From Bradyrhizobium sp. sBnM-33 (GTDB lineage: Bacteria > Pseudomonadota > Alphaproteobacteria > Rhizobiales > Xanthobacteraceae), in assembly GCF_032917945.1 (NCBI RefSeq), contig NZ_CP136624.1, positions 7,254,001 to 7,318,000 of the forward strand: a DNA stretch of 64,000 nucleotides, given 5' to 3'. The notes under the pieces were generated by a model. The model ran no database searches. It was given only the letters and a program-made list of their open reading frames with translations, and was not told the DNA's origin. Position numbers and translations under genes: made by a program. The stretch's first letter is position 1. Every line of letters starts with the position of its first letter. Positions 1 through 8,406 of this stretch are shown here, in pieces.

Positions 1-1
1 C

Positions 2-265
2 GTCAGCTTCCAGCAGGTTCAGAAGTACGAGAAGGGCGTCAACCGTGTCGGCGCAGCTCGTCTTCAGCAAATCGCTACCGCGCTCGACGTGCCGGTGACG
101 TTCTTCTACGACGGCGACGGCAAGGCGCGCGAAGTCGAGAGCCTGCTCTTCCTGGACAGCGCGTTCAGCCTGAGGCTGCTGCGCGCCTACAGCAAGATCA
201 AGGACCAGACTGTACAGCGTCAGTTGGTGTCTTTGATGGAATCGATCGCCGCCCACGAGGGCTAG
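2..265 (+). CDS. XRE-family helix-turn-helix regulator, C-terminal part
   Basis: The window opens inside this gene; 87 codons are visible before the TAG stop. The first visible residues, VSFQQVQKYEKGVNRVGAAR, are the recognition-helix end of an HTH_3/Cro-CI domain (Q-x-x-x-Y-E-x-G), followed by LQQIATALDVPVTFFYDGDG, the usual end of that domain. About 45 residues follow, mostly helical, probably for oligomerisation. Rhizobial genomes carry many such short XRE regulators. The target cannot be inferred because upstream neighbours are outside the window. The 5' end is missing. Confidence 0.85.
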   Translation, partial: VSFQQVQKYEKGVNRVGAARLQQIATALDVPVTFFYDGDGKAREVESLLFLDSAFSLRLLRAYSKIKDQTVQRQLVSLMESIAAHEG

Positions 266-662
266 GCATTATCGCGCCTGGATCGCAGCACCGCGGACCC
301 GATCATTCGCGCGAGAAATCGCCGGGTAGCCTGTTGCTGCGCTGGGCCAAAGCTTGAGCTGGCCGGGACTAGACTCGTACGACGCCATCGGGAATGGGGA
401 TGGCGGAGCCCAGACGCACCGCAGCGAAAAAGCCGACGCGGCAAGTTTCCGACGATCACCGCCGGTTTGACCATCAACAACGACTGCATCACCGTCACGC
501 CGATATCCCGCCACACGCAATGCGCGTGAGCCCGATCCTGCCCTGACGGCCTCACCTACTATCCGGCGCCCTCTGCTGGTCACACGTGCAAAGGCGGCAA
601 TTGACCTCGGCGCGACGCTTGTCCGACAATGGATCAAGCCTCACGAGGGAAAGCCGCAACCG
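266..662. other. Intergenic region, 397 bp, no recognisable gene
   Basis: Short reading frames exist on both strands but none resembles a known family, has a convincing ribosome site or fits the codon pattern of the neighbours. The last bases before 663 hold GAGGGAAAG, a good ribosome binding site for the next gene. The promoter of that gene should lie here, but I cannot place it confidently. Confidence 0.4.
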
Positions 663-1484
663 ATGCTCGACATCGCCAAAACTGCCGAAATATCCCATGC
701 CGACGGCAAGATCCTGCAAATCGTCAGCGATGGCGTCGGCGTCATCACGTTCAACAATCCCGACAAGCGCAATGCGGTGTCGCTCGAAATGTGGGAAGGT
801 CTGGGCCACGCGTTGACCGAACTGCGGGACAATCCTGACGTGCATGTCGTGATCCTGGTCGGCGCCGGCGACAGGGCGTTCGTCTCGGGCGCCGATATCA
901 GCCAGTTCGAAAAGACCCGCCATAATGCGGCGGCGTCGGAAGAGTATTCCAAGCGGAGCGAGGCGCAACGCGCGCTTCTGGCGAGCTATCCGAAACCGAC
1001 GATTGCCTGCATCCGCGGCTTCTGCCTCGGCGGCGGCATGCAGGTTGCGATGCTCACGGACATCCGCATCGCCTCCGACAATAGCCAGTTCGGCATTCCA
1101 GCCGCCAAGCTCGGCATCGCCTATGGCTATGACGGGCTCAAGCACCTGGTCTCGCTGGTCGGCCCATCCTGGGCGCGGCTCATCATGTACACGGGCATGC
1201 GGATCGACGCTGCGGAAGCGTTGCGGATCGGGCTCGTCGACCGCGTGCTGCCGGATGAGGAGTTATGGGACGCCACCATGAAGATCGCGCGCACCATCTC
1301 CGGCAACGCGCCGCTCGCCATCAAGGCCGCCAAGATCACCATCGCCGAAGTGCTGAAGGACGAAAGCAAGCGCGACATGGATGCGATCAAGGCGATCGGC
1401 CGCGCCTGCATGGATTCGGAAGATTTCCGAGAGGGACGAACGGCTTTCATGGAAAAGCGCAAGCCGCAGTTCAAGGGGAAGTAG
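663..1484 (+). CDS. Crotonase-fold protein (enoyl-CoA hydratase/isomerase family)
   Basis: A 273-residue protein of normal crotonase length. The oxyanion-hole segments are visible: RAFVSGADIS near residues 71-80 and IRGFCLGGGMQVAM near 117-130. The two glutamates used for hydration in classical enoyl-CoA hydratase are not conserved: the GGGCE position reads GGGMQ (Gln127) and the QPE position reads IPA (Ala147). It therefore probably binds an acyl-CoA but may catalyse isomerisation, decarboxylation or thioester hydrolysis rather than hydration. The start is supported by GAGGGAAAG upstream. It stands alone, with no acyl-CoA dehydrogenase or ligase next to it, so the substrate is unknown. Confidence 0.85.
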   Translation: MLDIAKTAEISHADGKILQIVSDGVGVITFNNPDKRNAVSLEMWEGLGHALTELRDNPDVHVVILVGAGDRAFVSGADISQFEKTRHNAAASEEYSKRSEAQRALLASYPKPTIACIRGFCLGGGMQVAMLTDIRIASDNSQFGIPAAKLGIAYGYDGLKHLVSLVGPSWARLIMYTGMRIDAAEALRIGLVDRVLPDEELWDATMKIARTISGNAPLAIKAAKITIAEVLKDESKRDMDAIKAIGRACMDSEDFREGRTAFMEKRKPQFKGK

Positions 1485-1583
1485 TTAGTGGTTCGCACAA
1501 GATGGGTTGAGCTCTTCGCGAAACCGTCGTCGCTGAGCCACGACGTATGATATCGCTGCGCTCCACTACCGCCCTGCAACTGC

Positions 1584-2105
1584 TCAGGCAGCGGGTTGTA
1601 CCGAGCCAATGACAATCTTAGTGCTCGGCACAAACTCGTCTCGTAGGAGAGTTTGTTGGAGGGTCGTCTGAAAATCGCCGATAGCGCATTCCTTCTGATC
1701 GTAATTTGTGTCGTATCCCTCCGAGAGATAAATGCACACTCCAATTACACTTGGTTCATCGAAGATACGATTTACCCAGGAAATGACTTCATCAACTCTA
1801 CTCTTGAGATGCTCGATACGCTCCTTCGGTGAGAAGCTGGACGAAGGAGGATAGAATAACTCGTCCGACGTGTTTGAGACCGGTGAACCAAGTGCAAGAA
1901 ATGGCAAGCTACTAAGTTGAATGTTGTCGTGGCTTGAGCCGATGATATCAAAAACGATCTTCTGATTGATATTGGCGCCGAATTGGACGCAAAGTCGTCG
2001 CTTGGCAGCCGCTTCAATCAATCGAAATAGACGGGCATCGTATTCAAGATCAGCCCACGGCTCGTTGCCGCGGAATGAGATCTCACCACATAAAAAATGA
2101 CTCAT
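1584..2105 (-). CDS. Hypothetical protein, lower-GC orphan
   Basis: I do not recognise this 173-residue protein. It has no signal peptide or membrane segment and looks cytosolic. It is rich in Ser, Asn and Ile, and its DNA is visibly more AT-rich than its neighbours, with codons such as ATA, AAT and GAT that are scarce nearby. This suggests acquisition by transfer. The ribosome binding site before ATG 2105 is weak. It lies alone between a crotonase gene and a dehydrogenase gene and is flanked by hairpin repeat sequence. Single-domain proteins of this size and composition include immunity proteins of toxin systems, but nothing here proves that. Confidence 0.55.
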   Translation of the reverse strand: MSHFLCGEISFRGNEPWADLEYDARLFRLIEAAAKRRLCVQFGANINQKIVFDIIGSSHDNIQLSSLPFLALGSPVSNTSDELFYPPSSSFSPKERIEHLKSRVDEVISWVNRIFDEPSVIGVCIYLSEGYDTNYDQKECAIGDFQTTLQQTLLRDEFVPSTKIVIGSVQPAA

Positions 2106-2169
2106 TGCAGATCGCCCTGGTGGGTTGCGTTGGTTAAATCCTTCGCGAAGCTCATCACCGCCGTCCGAG

Positions 2170-2204
2170 GTAGGATGGGTTTCGCTTCGCTCAACCCATC
2201 CTAC
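2170..2204. repeat. Palindromic repeat (GTAGGATGGGTT family), possible terminator
   Basis: Arms GTAGGATGGGTT (2170-2181) and AACCCATCCTAC (2193-2204) form a perfect 12-bp stem around a loop rich in TTCGC. It overlaps the stop codon of the minus-strand dehydrogenase gene, so it could end that transcript. The same word family occurs as a dispersed repeat in Bradyrhizobium-type genomes. A decayed half copy may lie near 1502-1527 (GATGGGTTGAGCTCTTCGCG). Confidence 0.7.
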
Positions 2205-3283
2205 AATGCCGCGATCACCGCCTTGGCAACGTCCGCCGTGCCGTTGTTGCCGCCGAACTCCATCGGCTTGATTCCGCCCGCATAGGCCTTGTCGACTGCA
2301 CGCTCGACGCGCTCGCCGGCTTCGGCTGCGCTTTCAAGGCCGTGCTTCTCAGCGAGCCAGTCCAGCATCATCGCGGCCGACAAAATCATCGCGGTGGGAT
2401 TGGCCTTGCCCTGCCCCATGATGTCGGGCGCGGTGCCGTGGCAGGGCTGGAACACGGCGTAGCGGTCGCCGATGTCGGCTGATGGCGCCATGCCGAGCCC
2501 ACCGATCAGGCCGGCGGCGAGATCGGACAGAATGTCGCCGAACATGTTCTCCGTCACCATGACGTCGAAGTCCCAGGGCCGCTTCACCATCATCAGCGAG
2601 CAGGCGTCGACATAGAGCCGGTCAGCCTTGACGTCTGGATGGCGTTTTGCAGCTTCATCGAACATCTCGCGAAAGAACGCGAACGCCCTGAACACATTTG
2701 CCTTATCGACGCAGGTCAGGCCGCCATTCGTCTTCCCCCGCGCCTTGCGGCGTTCGGCGAGGCGGAACGAGAATTCGAACAGCCGCTCCGAGGTCTTGCG
2801 GGTGATGACCAGCGTCTCTCGCGCCTCGGTGTCCGTGACGACGCCCTTGCCCATCGAGGCGAACAGGCCCTCGGTCGATTCCCGGATCAGCACGAGGTCG
2901 ATGCCGCGCTGGTCGGCGCCGACGATCGGGCTCGGCACGCCGGGGATCAGCCGCGCCGGGCGCACGCCGGCATAGAGATCGAAATGGAAGCGCAGTTCGA
3001 TCTGCGGAGCGATCTCGGTGTTATCAGGGTAGCGTACCGACGGCAGGCCGCAGGCGCCGAGCAGGATAGCGTCCGCCTCTTCGCACAGCCGGACGGTACT
3101 GTCGGGCATCGACTTGCCGGTCGCGAGATAATTGTTGGCGCCCGCCGGCGCCTCGGTGAAGCGAAACTTCAGGTCGCTTGTCGTCTCGATCTTGCGCAGG
3201 ACTTCCAGCGCCGGCGCCATTACTTCAGGGCCGATGCCATCGCCGCCGAGAACGGCGATATGGAGAGCGTTATTCGCGGACAT
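2201..3283 (-). CDS. Isocitrate/isopropylmalate dehydrogenase family enzyme
   Basis: A 360-residue NAD(P)-dependent beta-decarboxylating dehydrogenase, which oxidises a 2-hydroxyacid bearing a 3-carboxylate and decarboxylates it. Family motifs seen: GGDGIGPEV at the N-terminus, the substrate arginine region [22 protein letters not shown], the lysine in CVDKANV, the metal-binding stretch [20 protein letters not shown], and HGTAPDI in the cofactor site. A longer frame reaches 3346, but those codons lie in a dispersed repeat, so the ATG at 3283 ([16 protein letters not shown]) is chosen. It could act on isopropylmalate, tartrate or malate. No leuCD lies nearby, so a catabolic role such as tartrate/malate use is as likely as leucine synthesis. 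Confidence 0.85.
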   Translation of the reverse strand: MSANNALHIAVLGGDGIGPEVMAPALEVLRKIETTSDLKFRFTEAPAGANNYLATGKSMPDSTVRLCEEADAILLGACGLPSVRYPDNTEIAPQIELRFHFDLYAGVRPARLIPGVPSPIVGADQRGIDLVLIRESTEGLFASMGKGVVTDTEARETLVITRKTSERLFEFSFRLAERRKARGKTNGGLTCVDKANVFRAFAFFREMFDEAAKRHPDVKADRLYVDACSLMMVKRPWDFDVMVTENMFGDILSDLAAGLIGGLGMAPSADIGDRYAVFQPCHGTAPDIMGQGKANPTAMILSAAMMLDWLAEKHGLESAAEAGERVERAVDKAYAGGIKPMEFGGNNGTADVAKAVIAAL

Positions 3284-3316
3284 GGGGGTTCCTTGAAGAG
3301 ATTTGGGATTTTTCCT

Positions 3317-3401
3317 CGTCATTGCGAGCGAAGCGAAGCAATCCATCTCGCGGCATAGCGGACAGATGGATTGCTTCGTCGCTACGCTCCTCGCAATGAC
3401 G
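3317..3401. repeat. Dispersed palindromic repeat, copy 1 (CGTCATTGCGAG family)
   Basis: Left arm CGTCATTGCGAGCGAAGCGA at 3317 runs on to CAATCCATCT; the right arm from 3364 is its near reverse complement and ends CTCGCAATGACG at 3401. A second copy lies at 29988-30071. The element is non-coding, lies between two minus-strand genes and would form a long hairpin RNA. Confidence 0.85.
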
Positions 3402-3417
3402 GCGGCGACGGTGTAAC

Positions 3418-4488
3418 CTACGGCGTCAGCACCGCGCGGCCAACCAGTTTGCCCTTCTGCAAATCGGCGAGCGCTTCGTTGGCCTTCGCGAGCGGCATCG
3501 TCGTCACCGGAATCGGCGCGATCATTTTGTTTCGAACGAGTTCGAGCAATTCCTTGGTCTCGCGCAGGTTACCGACATAGCTGCCCTGGATCGTGATCGC
3601 CTTGATCGGGATCAGCGGCAGTGCCCAGGGTGCGCCGCCGCCGAACAGGCCGACGATGACGAGCTTGCCGCCCTTGGTCAGGCAGTCGAAGCCGAGTTGC
3701 GTGGTGGCCGCATTACCGACGAGGTCGATCACGGCGCGAATGGGTTCGCCGGCCGTTCTCGCGAGCTGCTCCAGCGCGTCCGGCGCCTTGCCGTCGACGG
3801 TTGCAAGCGCACCGGCGGCCTCGGCCGCTTCGCGCTTGCGCGCATCGATGTCGACGACGATGGCGCCCTTGCCGCCCATCGCCTTCAACAGCGACAGCGC
3901 CATCAGGCCGAGCCCACCGGCGCCGAAGATGACGATCGGCGAGTTGAAGGCGAATTCGACCTTCTTCAGCGCGCTATAGGTGGTGACGCCGGAGCAGGCA
4001 TACGGCGCCGCGGTAACGGGGTCGAGCCCTTTCAAGTTCAGAAGGTATTTCGGGTTCGGCACGGTCATGTAGTCGGCATAGCCGCCGTCGCAATACACGC
4101 CGAGCGAGTTCGGCTTGACGACGCACATGTTCTCATCGCCGCCGACGCAGGTCGGACATTTGCCGCAGCCAAGCCAGGGATAGACCAGCGCGACGTCGCC
4201 GACCTTGAGATCGCCTCTGTCGGCGGCGGTCACGTCCGGCCCGAACGCCACGATCTCGCCGACCGTCTCATGGCCCATCGTGCGCGGCAGCGACACGCCG
4301 CGGGCCTTCAGCGACAGCGGCTTGCGGCCGTGGCCGAGATCGTAACCGCCTTCCCAAATGTGGAGATCGCTATGGCAGACGCCGGCTGCCTTCACCTTGA
4401 TCAGCACCTGCGTGCCCGTGGGCTGCGGCGTCTCCTGATCCACCTCTTTCAGCGGCGCATTGAACTCGGCGACCTGAAAACTCTTCAT
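3418..4488 (-). CDS. Zinc-dependent alcohol dehydrogenase (MDR family)
   Basis: A 356-residue medium-chain dehydrogenase/reductase that oxidises an alcohol or reduces an aldehyde with NAD(P). Catalytic zinc ligands are visible in GVCHSD, GHE and PYACSG; the structural zinc site is GCGKCPTC with a later cysteine in GGDENMC. The Rossmann motif is VIFGAGGLGLMAL. The start MKSFQVAEFNAP at 4488 is preferred over an in-frame ATG at 4578, because the extra 30 residues are low-complexity and come from a 20-bp tandem duplication. It lies between a dehydrogenase and an ABC importer on the same strand. The alcohol substrate is unknown. Confidence 0.88.
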   Translation of the reverse strand: MKSFQVAEFNAPLKEVDQETPQPTGTQVLIKVKAAGVCHSDLHIWEGGYDLGHGRKPLSLKARGVSLPRTMGHETVGEIVAFGPDVTAADRGDLKVGDVALVYPWLGCGKCPTCVGGDENMCVVKPNSLGVYCDGGYADYMTVPNPKYLLNLKGLDPVTAAPYACSGVTTYSALKKVEFAFNSPIVIFGAGGLGLMALSLLKAMGGKGAIVVDIDARKREAAEAAGALATVDGKAPDALEQLARTAGEPIRAVIDLVGNAATTQLGFDCLTKGGKLVIVGLFGGGAPWALPLIPIKAITIQGSYVGNLRETKELLELVRNKMIAPIPVTTMPLAKANEALADLQKGKLVGRAVLTP

Positions 4489-4506
4489 CGCTTCTCTCCC
4501 GTCATT

Positions 4507-4546
4507 CTTGTTCTTGAACCATTTCTCTTGTTCTTGAACCATTTCT
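4507..4546. repeat. Exact 20-bp tandem duplication
   Basis: The unit CTTGTTCTTGAACCATTTCT is present twice, at 4507-4526 and 4527-4546, with no mismatch. It lies 19 bp upstream of the alcohol dehydrogenase start on the minus strand, within its 5' leader. It looks like a recent slippage or duplication event. Confidence 0.9.
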
Positions 4547-4621
4547 TGGGCGCTAGACTTGAGAACGGAGATTGCCACGTCCGTCCCGTCGAGACAAACG
4601 CGGGCGCGCTCCCCGCGGTAT

Positions 4622-5602
4622 TCAGATCAGCGGGTGATGGCAAGCCACGAACTGGCCCGGCGCCACAGCGCGCAGTTCCGGCATCTCGTCGCTGCATCGT
4701 TGATCCGCGCGGGGACAGCGGGTGCGAAACCGGCAGCCGGACGGCGGCGCGATCGGCGACGGAGGCTCCCCGACCGGCACGGTCTCGGCGGGGCGCACGT
4801 CCGGGTCGGGCATCGGAATCGCCTCGATCAGGAGCGCGGTATAGGGATGCGCCGGCCTGGCGAACAGCTGCTCGGAGGGACCGACCTCACAGAGCCGCCC
4901 CAGATACATCACCGCGACGCGGTCGCTCACGGCTTTCACCACCGCGAGATCGTGCGCAATGAACAGTAGCGTCAGCCCGAACCGGGCCTTCATCTCCTCG
5001 AGCAGATTGAGGATCTGGGCGCGTATCGATACATCGAGCGCGGAGACCGGCTCATCGCACACGACGAACTCGGGATTGAGAATGAGCGCGCGTGCAATGC
5101 AGATGCGCTGGCACTGGCCGCCGGAAAATTCATGCGGCAGCCGCCCCACGACCAGGGCCGGATCAAGCCCGACCGCGCTCAGCACTTCATGGACGAGCTG
5201 CTTGCGCTTCTCCGGATCCTTGACGCCCGCAATCACCAGCGGCTCGGCGACGATGTCGCCGATCTTGCGGCGCGGATTGAGCGATGAGATCGGATCCTGG
5301 AAGATCAACTGCACACGACGGCGCGTCCGCCGCAGAGCCTCGCCGTGCATCGTCGTGAGATCGTGGCCGTCGAACAGCACGCGCCCGGCGGTTGGGCGGC
5401 GCAGTTGCAGAACGGCGCGGCCGAGCGTCGATTTCCCGCACCCGGATTCGCCGACCAGACCCAGCGTTTCGCCGCGGGCGATCTGCAAGGAGACCCCGGA
5501 CACGGCATGAACGATCCTGGAACCGACGGGATATTCGACAACGAGATTGTCGACCTCGAGCAACGCGTCCGACGAAATCGATGGAGCGGATTGCGGCATC
5601 AT
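4622..5602 (-). CDS. Peptide/nickel-type ABC importer, second ATPase (DppF/OppF-like)
   Basis: A 326-residue ATPase that, with the adjacent DppD-like ATPase, powers uptake through the two permeases upstream. Walker A GESGCGKST, signature FSGGQ and Walker B FVVCDEP are present. The C-terminal oligopeptide-transporter motif with spaced cysteines (GCRFRTRCPRADQRC) is typical of this subfamily. The start at 5602 gives an ATGA overlap with the stop of the upstream ATPase gene, arguing for translational coupling; a second ATG follows directly. It is the last subunit of the operon. Confidence 0.92.
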   Translation of the reverse strand: MMPQSAPSISSDALLEVDNLVVEYPVGSRIVHAVSGVSLQIARGETLGLVGESGCGKSTLGRAVLQLRRPTAGRVLFDGHDLTTMHGEALRRTRRRVQLIFQDPISSLNPRRKIGDIVAEPLVIAGVKDPEKRKQLVHEVLSAVGLDPALVVGRLPHEFSGGQCQRICIARALILNPEFVVCDEPVSALDVSIRAQILNLLEEMKARFGLTLLFIAHDLAVVKAVSDRVAVMYLGRLCEVGPSEQLFARPAHPYTALLIEAIPMPDPDVRPAETVPVGEPPSPIAPPSGCRFRTRCPRADQRCSDEMPELRAVAPGQFVACHHPLI

Positions 5603-6594
5603 ACGTTGGCATCCGCATGGGCTTCGATCGGGTGGAAGCAGGCGAACTGATGGGCCTTCGTCTCTGCCGCCTCGAGCGCCGGTTTCTCGTTCTGGCAGCG
5701 GGCCACTGCATAGCGGCAGCGCGGCGAGAACGAGCACCCCTTCAGCGGCCGCGTCGGATCCGGGGGACGTCCCGATATCGCCGGCAGCGGCGTATGCGGC
5801 GCGGCATCGAGTTTGGGAAGCGCCGCCAGCAGCGCTTCGGTATAGGGCATCCGCATCTTCTTGAACAAGGCAGGCGTCGGCGCGCGCTCGACCACGCGGC
5901 CGGCATACATCACCGCAACGTCGTCGGTACGGCCGGCGACGACGCCAAGATCGTGGGTGATGATGATCATCGCCATGTGGCGGCGGCGCTGCTCCCTCGC
6001 CAGGAGATCAAGGATCTGCGCCTGGATCGTGACGTCGAGCGCGGTGGTCGGTTCATCAGCGATCAGGAGTTTTGGTTCGCACGACAGCGCGATCGCGATC
6101 GCCACCCGCTGGCGCATTCCACCGGAAAGCTGGTGCGGGTACTGCGCCAGCCGCTGCTCGGGTGCAGGAATACCGACCGCCGCGAGCAGTTCGACGCTAC
6201 GTCTGGCGGCGGCGGCGTCGTCCAGTTCGAGGTGCTCCTGCAATGTCTCGATCAACTGCGTGCCGATCGTGAGCACCGGGTTGAGCGATGTCATTGGATC
6301 CTGGAACACGACCGCCAACGACCGACCGCGCAGCTTGCGCAGTTTCTCCGGCGGAAGCTGCAGCAGGTCCTGTCCGTCGAACATCACCCGGCCGGAGAGC
6401 TTTGCCTTCTTGGGCAGCAATTGCAGGACCGCCCGCGACAGCATGGTCTTGCCACAGCCGGATTCGCCAACGATACCGAGCGTGCGCCCGGCGCCGACAG
6501 TGAGGTCGACGTGATCCACCGCGCGCAGATTGCCGCGCGGCGTCGGCAGATCGACAACAACGTCTTCGACAGAGAGCAGAATCTTCCCAGTCAC
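5599..6594 (-). CDS. Peptide/nickel-type ABC importer, first ATPase (DppD/OppD-like)
   Basis: A 331-residue ATPase with Walker A GESGCGKT, signature LSGGMRQR, Walker B LLIADEP and the C-terminal GCSFSPRCRYAVARC motif of oligopeptide-type ATPases. It overlaps the permease gene upstream by 4 bp and the second ATPase gene downstream by 4 bp, so the subunits are made in step. Substrates of the family include di- and oligopeptides, nickel, glutathione and plant opines; the sequence does not decide among them. Confidence 0.92.
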   Translation of the reverse strand: MTGKILLSVEDVVVDLPTPRGNLRAVDHVDLTVGAGRTLGIVGESGCGKTMLSRAVLQLLPKKAKLSGRVMFDGQDLLQLPPEKLRKLRGRSLAVVFQDPMTSLNPVLTIGTQLIETLQEHLELDDAAAARRSVELLAAVGIPAPEQRLAQYPHQLSGGMRQRVAIAIALSCEPKLLIADEPTTALDVTIQAQILDLLAREQRRRHMAMIIITHDLGVVAGRTDDVAVMYAGRVVERAPTPALFKKMRMPYTEALLAALPKLDAAPHTPLPAISGRPPDPTRPLKGCSFSPRCRYAVARCQNEKPALEAAETKAHQFACFHPIEAHADANV

Positions 6595-7463
6595 AGCGCG
6601 CCCTGCCGCGGATCGGTCAGCGCGCGCAAAGTGTCGCCGACCAGATTGAAGGAAAGCACGGTGAGAAACATCGCGGCTGCCGGCAAGAAGGCGAGCCGCG
6701 GGGCCACGTCGAGGCTCTCGCGCCCCTCCCCGATCATGCTGCCCCAGCTCGAGATCGGCGGCGGCACGCCGAGGCCGAGGAATGACAACGAGCCCTCGAC
6801 GACGATGGTGATGGCAACGCCGAGCAGGAAGAAGGCAAACAGCGGCAGGATCACGTTCGGCAACAGTTCGCGCAACAGGATGCGCGCATGCGTGGCACCC
6901 AGTGCCTGCGCCGCTATAACGAATTCACGCCGTGACAACGTCAGCGTCGCAGCGCGCGCCACCCTCATGAAGGCGGGAACGCCAAGGAAGCCGAGAATGA
7001 GAGTGAGATTGAGAATCGACTGGCCGAGATACGCCGTTACGGCCAGCGCCAGGATAAGCGGCGGAAAGGCCAGCAGCACGTCCATGCTGCCGACAACGAT
7101 CGATTCGAACCGACCGCGGAAATAGCCCGCGAGCATGCCGAGCGCGCCGCCGATGGTGAGCCCGATTACAGGCGCGCAGAGACCGACCACGAGCGAAATC
7201 CGCGCGCCATAGATCAGGCGCGAAAGTTCGTCGCGGCCGAGCCCGTCGGTGCCGAGCCAATGCTCCGCCGAGAACGGGGCCCGCCGTTCCAGCATGTCCA
7301 TGTCGGTCGGGCTCGGCAGCGGCAGGGCGGGCGCAAAGACTGCCATCGCGAAAACGAAAGTCATCCAGCCGATCGCCGCCCAGAACAGCATGCCAAGCCG
7401 CCGGCCCTTAGGCGCAGGCTGGGTTACAGCCACGTCGGCAATATCGAGTTCAAGCGTGGCCAT
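6591..7463 (-). CDS. Peptide/nickel-type ABC importer, permease (DppC-like)
   Basis: A 290-residue inner-membrane permease. An N-terminal membrane segment (about residues 25-50) is followed by the conserved exoplasmic stretch HWLGTDGLGRDELSRLIYGA, diagnostic of DppC/OppC, and then five hydrophobic segments. The coupling motif for the ATPase lies around RREFVIAAQALGATHARILL. It overlaps the DppB-like gene by 14 bp and the DppD-like gene by 4 bp. Confidence 0.92.
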   Translation of the reverse strand: MATLELDIADVAVTQPAPKGRRLGMLFWAAIGWMTFVFAMAVFAPALPLPSPTDMDMLERRAPFSAEHWLGTDGLGRDELSRLIYGARISLVVGLCAPVIGLTIGGALGMLAGYFRGRFESIVVGSMDVLLAFPPLILALAVTAYLGQSILNLTLILGFLGVPAFMRVARAATLTLSRREFVIAAQALGATHARILLRELLPNVILPLFAFFLLGVAITIVVEGSLSFLGLGVPPPISSWGSMIGEGRESLDVAPRLAFLPAAAMFLTVLSFNLVGDTLRALTDPRQGAL

Positions 7464-8400
7464 GGCGAATCCTGGGATCGAGAACCGCGTAGAGCATGTC
7501 GACGATGAAGTTCATGATGACGAAGCCCGCCCCGACCAACAGCACCACCCCTTGCAGAATGATCAGGTCGCGCGTCAGAATCGCGCCGATCAGCAGCCGG
7601 CCAATGCCCGGAAGCGCAAAGATCGTCTCGACGATAACAGCGCCGCCGATCAACCGGCCGATATTGATGCCGGTGATCGTGACCAGAGTCAGCGACGATG
7701 GTTTGAGGGCATGCACGAAGAGGATTCGCGCCGGCGGCAGGCCTTTTGCCTTGGCGAGCGCGATATAGTCTTCCTGCAAGGTCGCAATCATGTCGGAACG
7801 GAGCACGCGCATGATGCTCGGCCATTCCGCCAGTGCCAGCGTCAGCGACGGTAAAATGAAGAAGCGCAGGTTGGCGAGCGGGTCTTCGCCAAACGGCACA
7901 TAGCCGGTGGCCGGCAGCCAGCGCAGTTCGACCGCGAAGAAATAGATCAACAGGATCGCCGACAGGAAGGTCGGCACCGACAGCATGCCGAAAGCAGTGC
8001 CGGTCATGAAGCGGTCGAACGGTCCACCGCTCCGCGCCGCGCAGATGATCGCCAGGGGAACGCCGATTCCGAGCGCGCCGAGTTGCGCCAACAACATCAG
8101 TTCGATCGAGACCGGCAGCCGCTCGGTCACCGCCTGTAGCACGGTTTGCCCGGTGCGGAACGACCGGCCGAAATCGCCATGCAGGATGTTGCCGAGCCAG
8201 CCGAGGTAACGGATCCAGACCGGCTGATCGAGCCCCATGTCCTTGCGAAGGGCGGCGACGTTCTCCGGCGTCGCCTGGTCGCCGAGGATCGTATAGGCGA
8301 GATCGCCCGGCAACAGCGACGCGATGAAGAACGTCAACAGCGATACGGCGATCAGGACCGGTATCAGGTACAGAAGCCTACGCGCCACGAAGAGCAGCAT
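7450..8400 (-). CDS. Peptide/nickel-type ABC importer, permease (DppB-like)
   Basis: A 316-residue permease with six membrane segments. The N-terminal VARRLLYLIPVLIAVSLLTF and the following LLPGDLAYTILGDQAT match DppB/OppB. The coupling region is EDYIALAKAKGLPPARILFVHALK. It starts only 6 bp after the binding-protein gene ends, with the downstream permease gene overlapping it, consistent with a single transcript from the binding protein to the second ATPase. Confidence 0.92.
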   Translation of the reverse strand: MLLFVARRLLYLIPVLIAVSLLTFFIASLLPGDLAYTILGDQATPENVAALRKDMGLDQPVWIRYLGWLGNILHGDFGRSFRTGQTVLQAVTERLPVSIELMLLAQLGALGIGVPLAIICAARSGGPFDRFMTGTAFGMLSVPTFLSAILLIYFFAVELRWLPATGYVPFGEDPLANLRFFILPSLTLALAEWPSIMRVLRSDMIATLQEDYIALAKAKGLPPARILFVHALKPSSLTLVTITGINIGRLIGGAVIVETIFALPGIGRLLIGAILTRDLIILQGVVLLVGAGFVIMNFIVDMLYAVLDPRIRHGHA

Positions 8401-8406
8401 GGAAGA

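Noticed and set aside
262..637. Two overlapping minus-strand reading frames of 97 and 122 codons before the crotonase gene
   Set aside because: No family likeness, no ribosome site, atypical composition; most likely chance frames in high-GC DNA.
1127..1744. Long minus-strand reading frame across the end of the crotonase gene
   Set aside because: It mirrors the well-supported plus-strand gene and then runs into intergenic DNA; no motifs.
3697..4962. A 421-codon plus-strand frame over the alcohol dehydrogenase and DppF-like genes
   Set aside because: Long antisense shadow rich in Arg, Asp and His; both real genes have clear motifs on the other strand.
5392..7125. A 577-codon plus-strand frame over the importer ATPase genes
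   Set aside because: Antisense shadow typical of high-GC genomes; the minus-strand ATPases are unambiguous.
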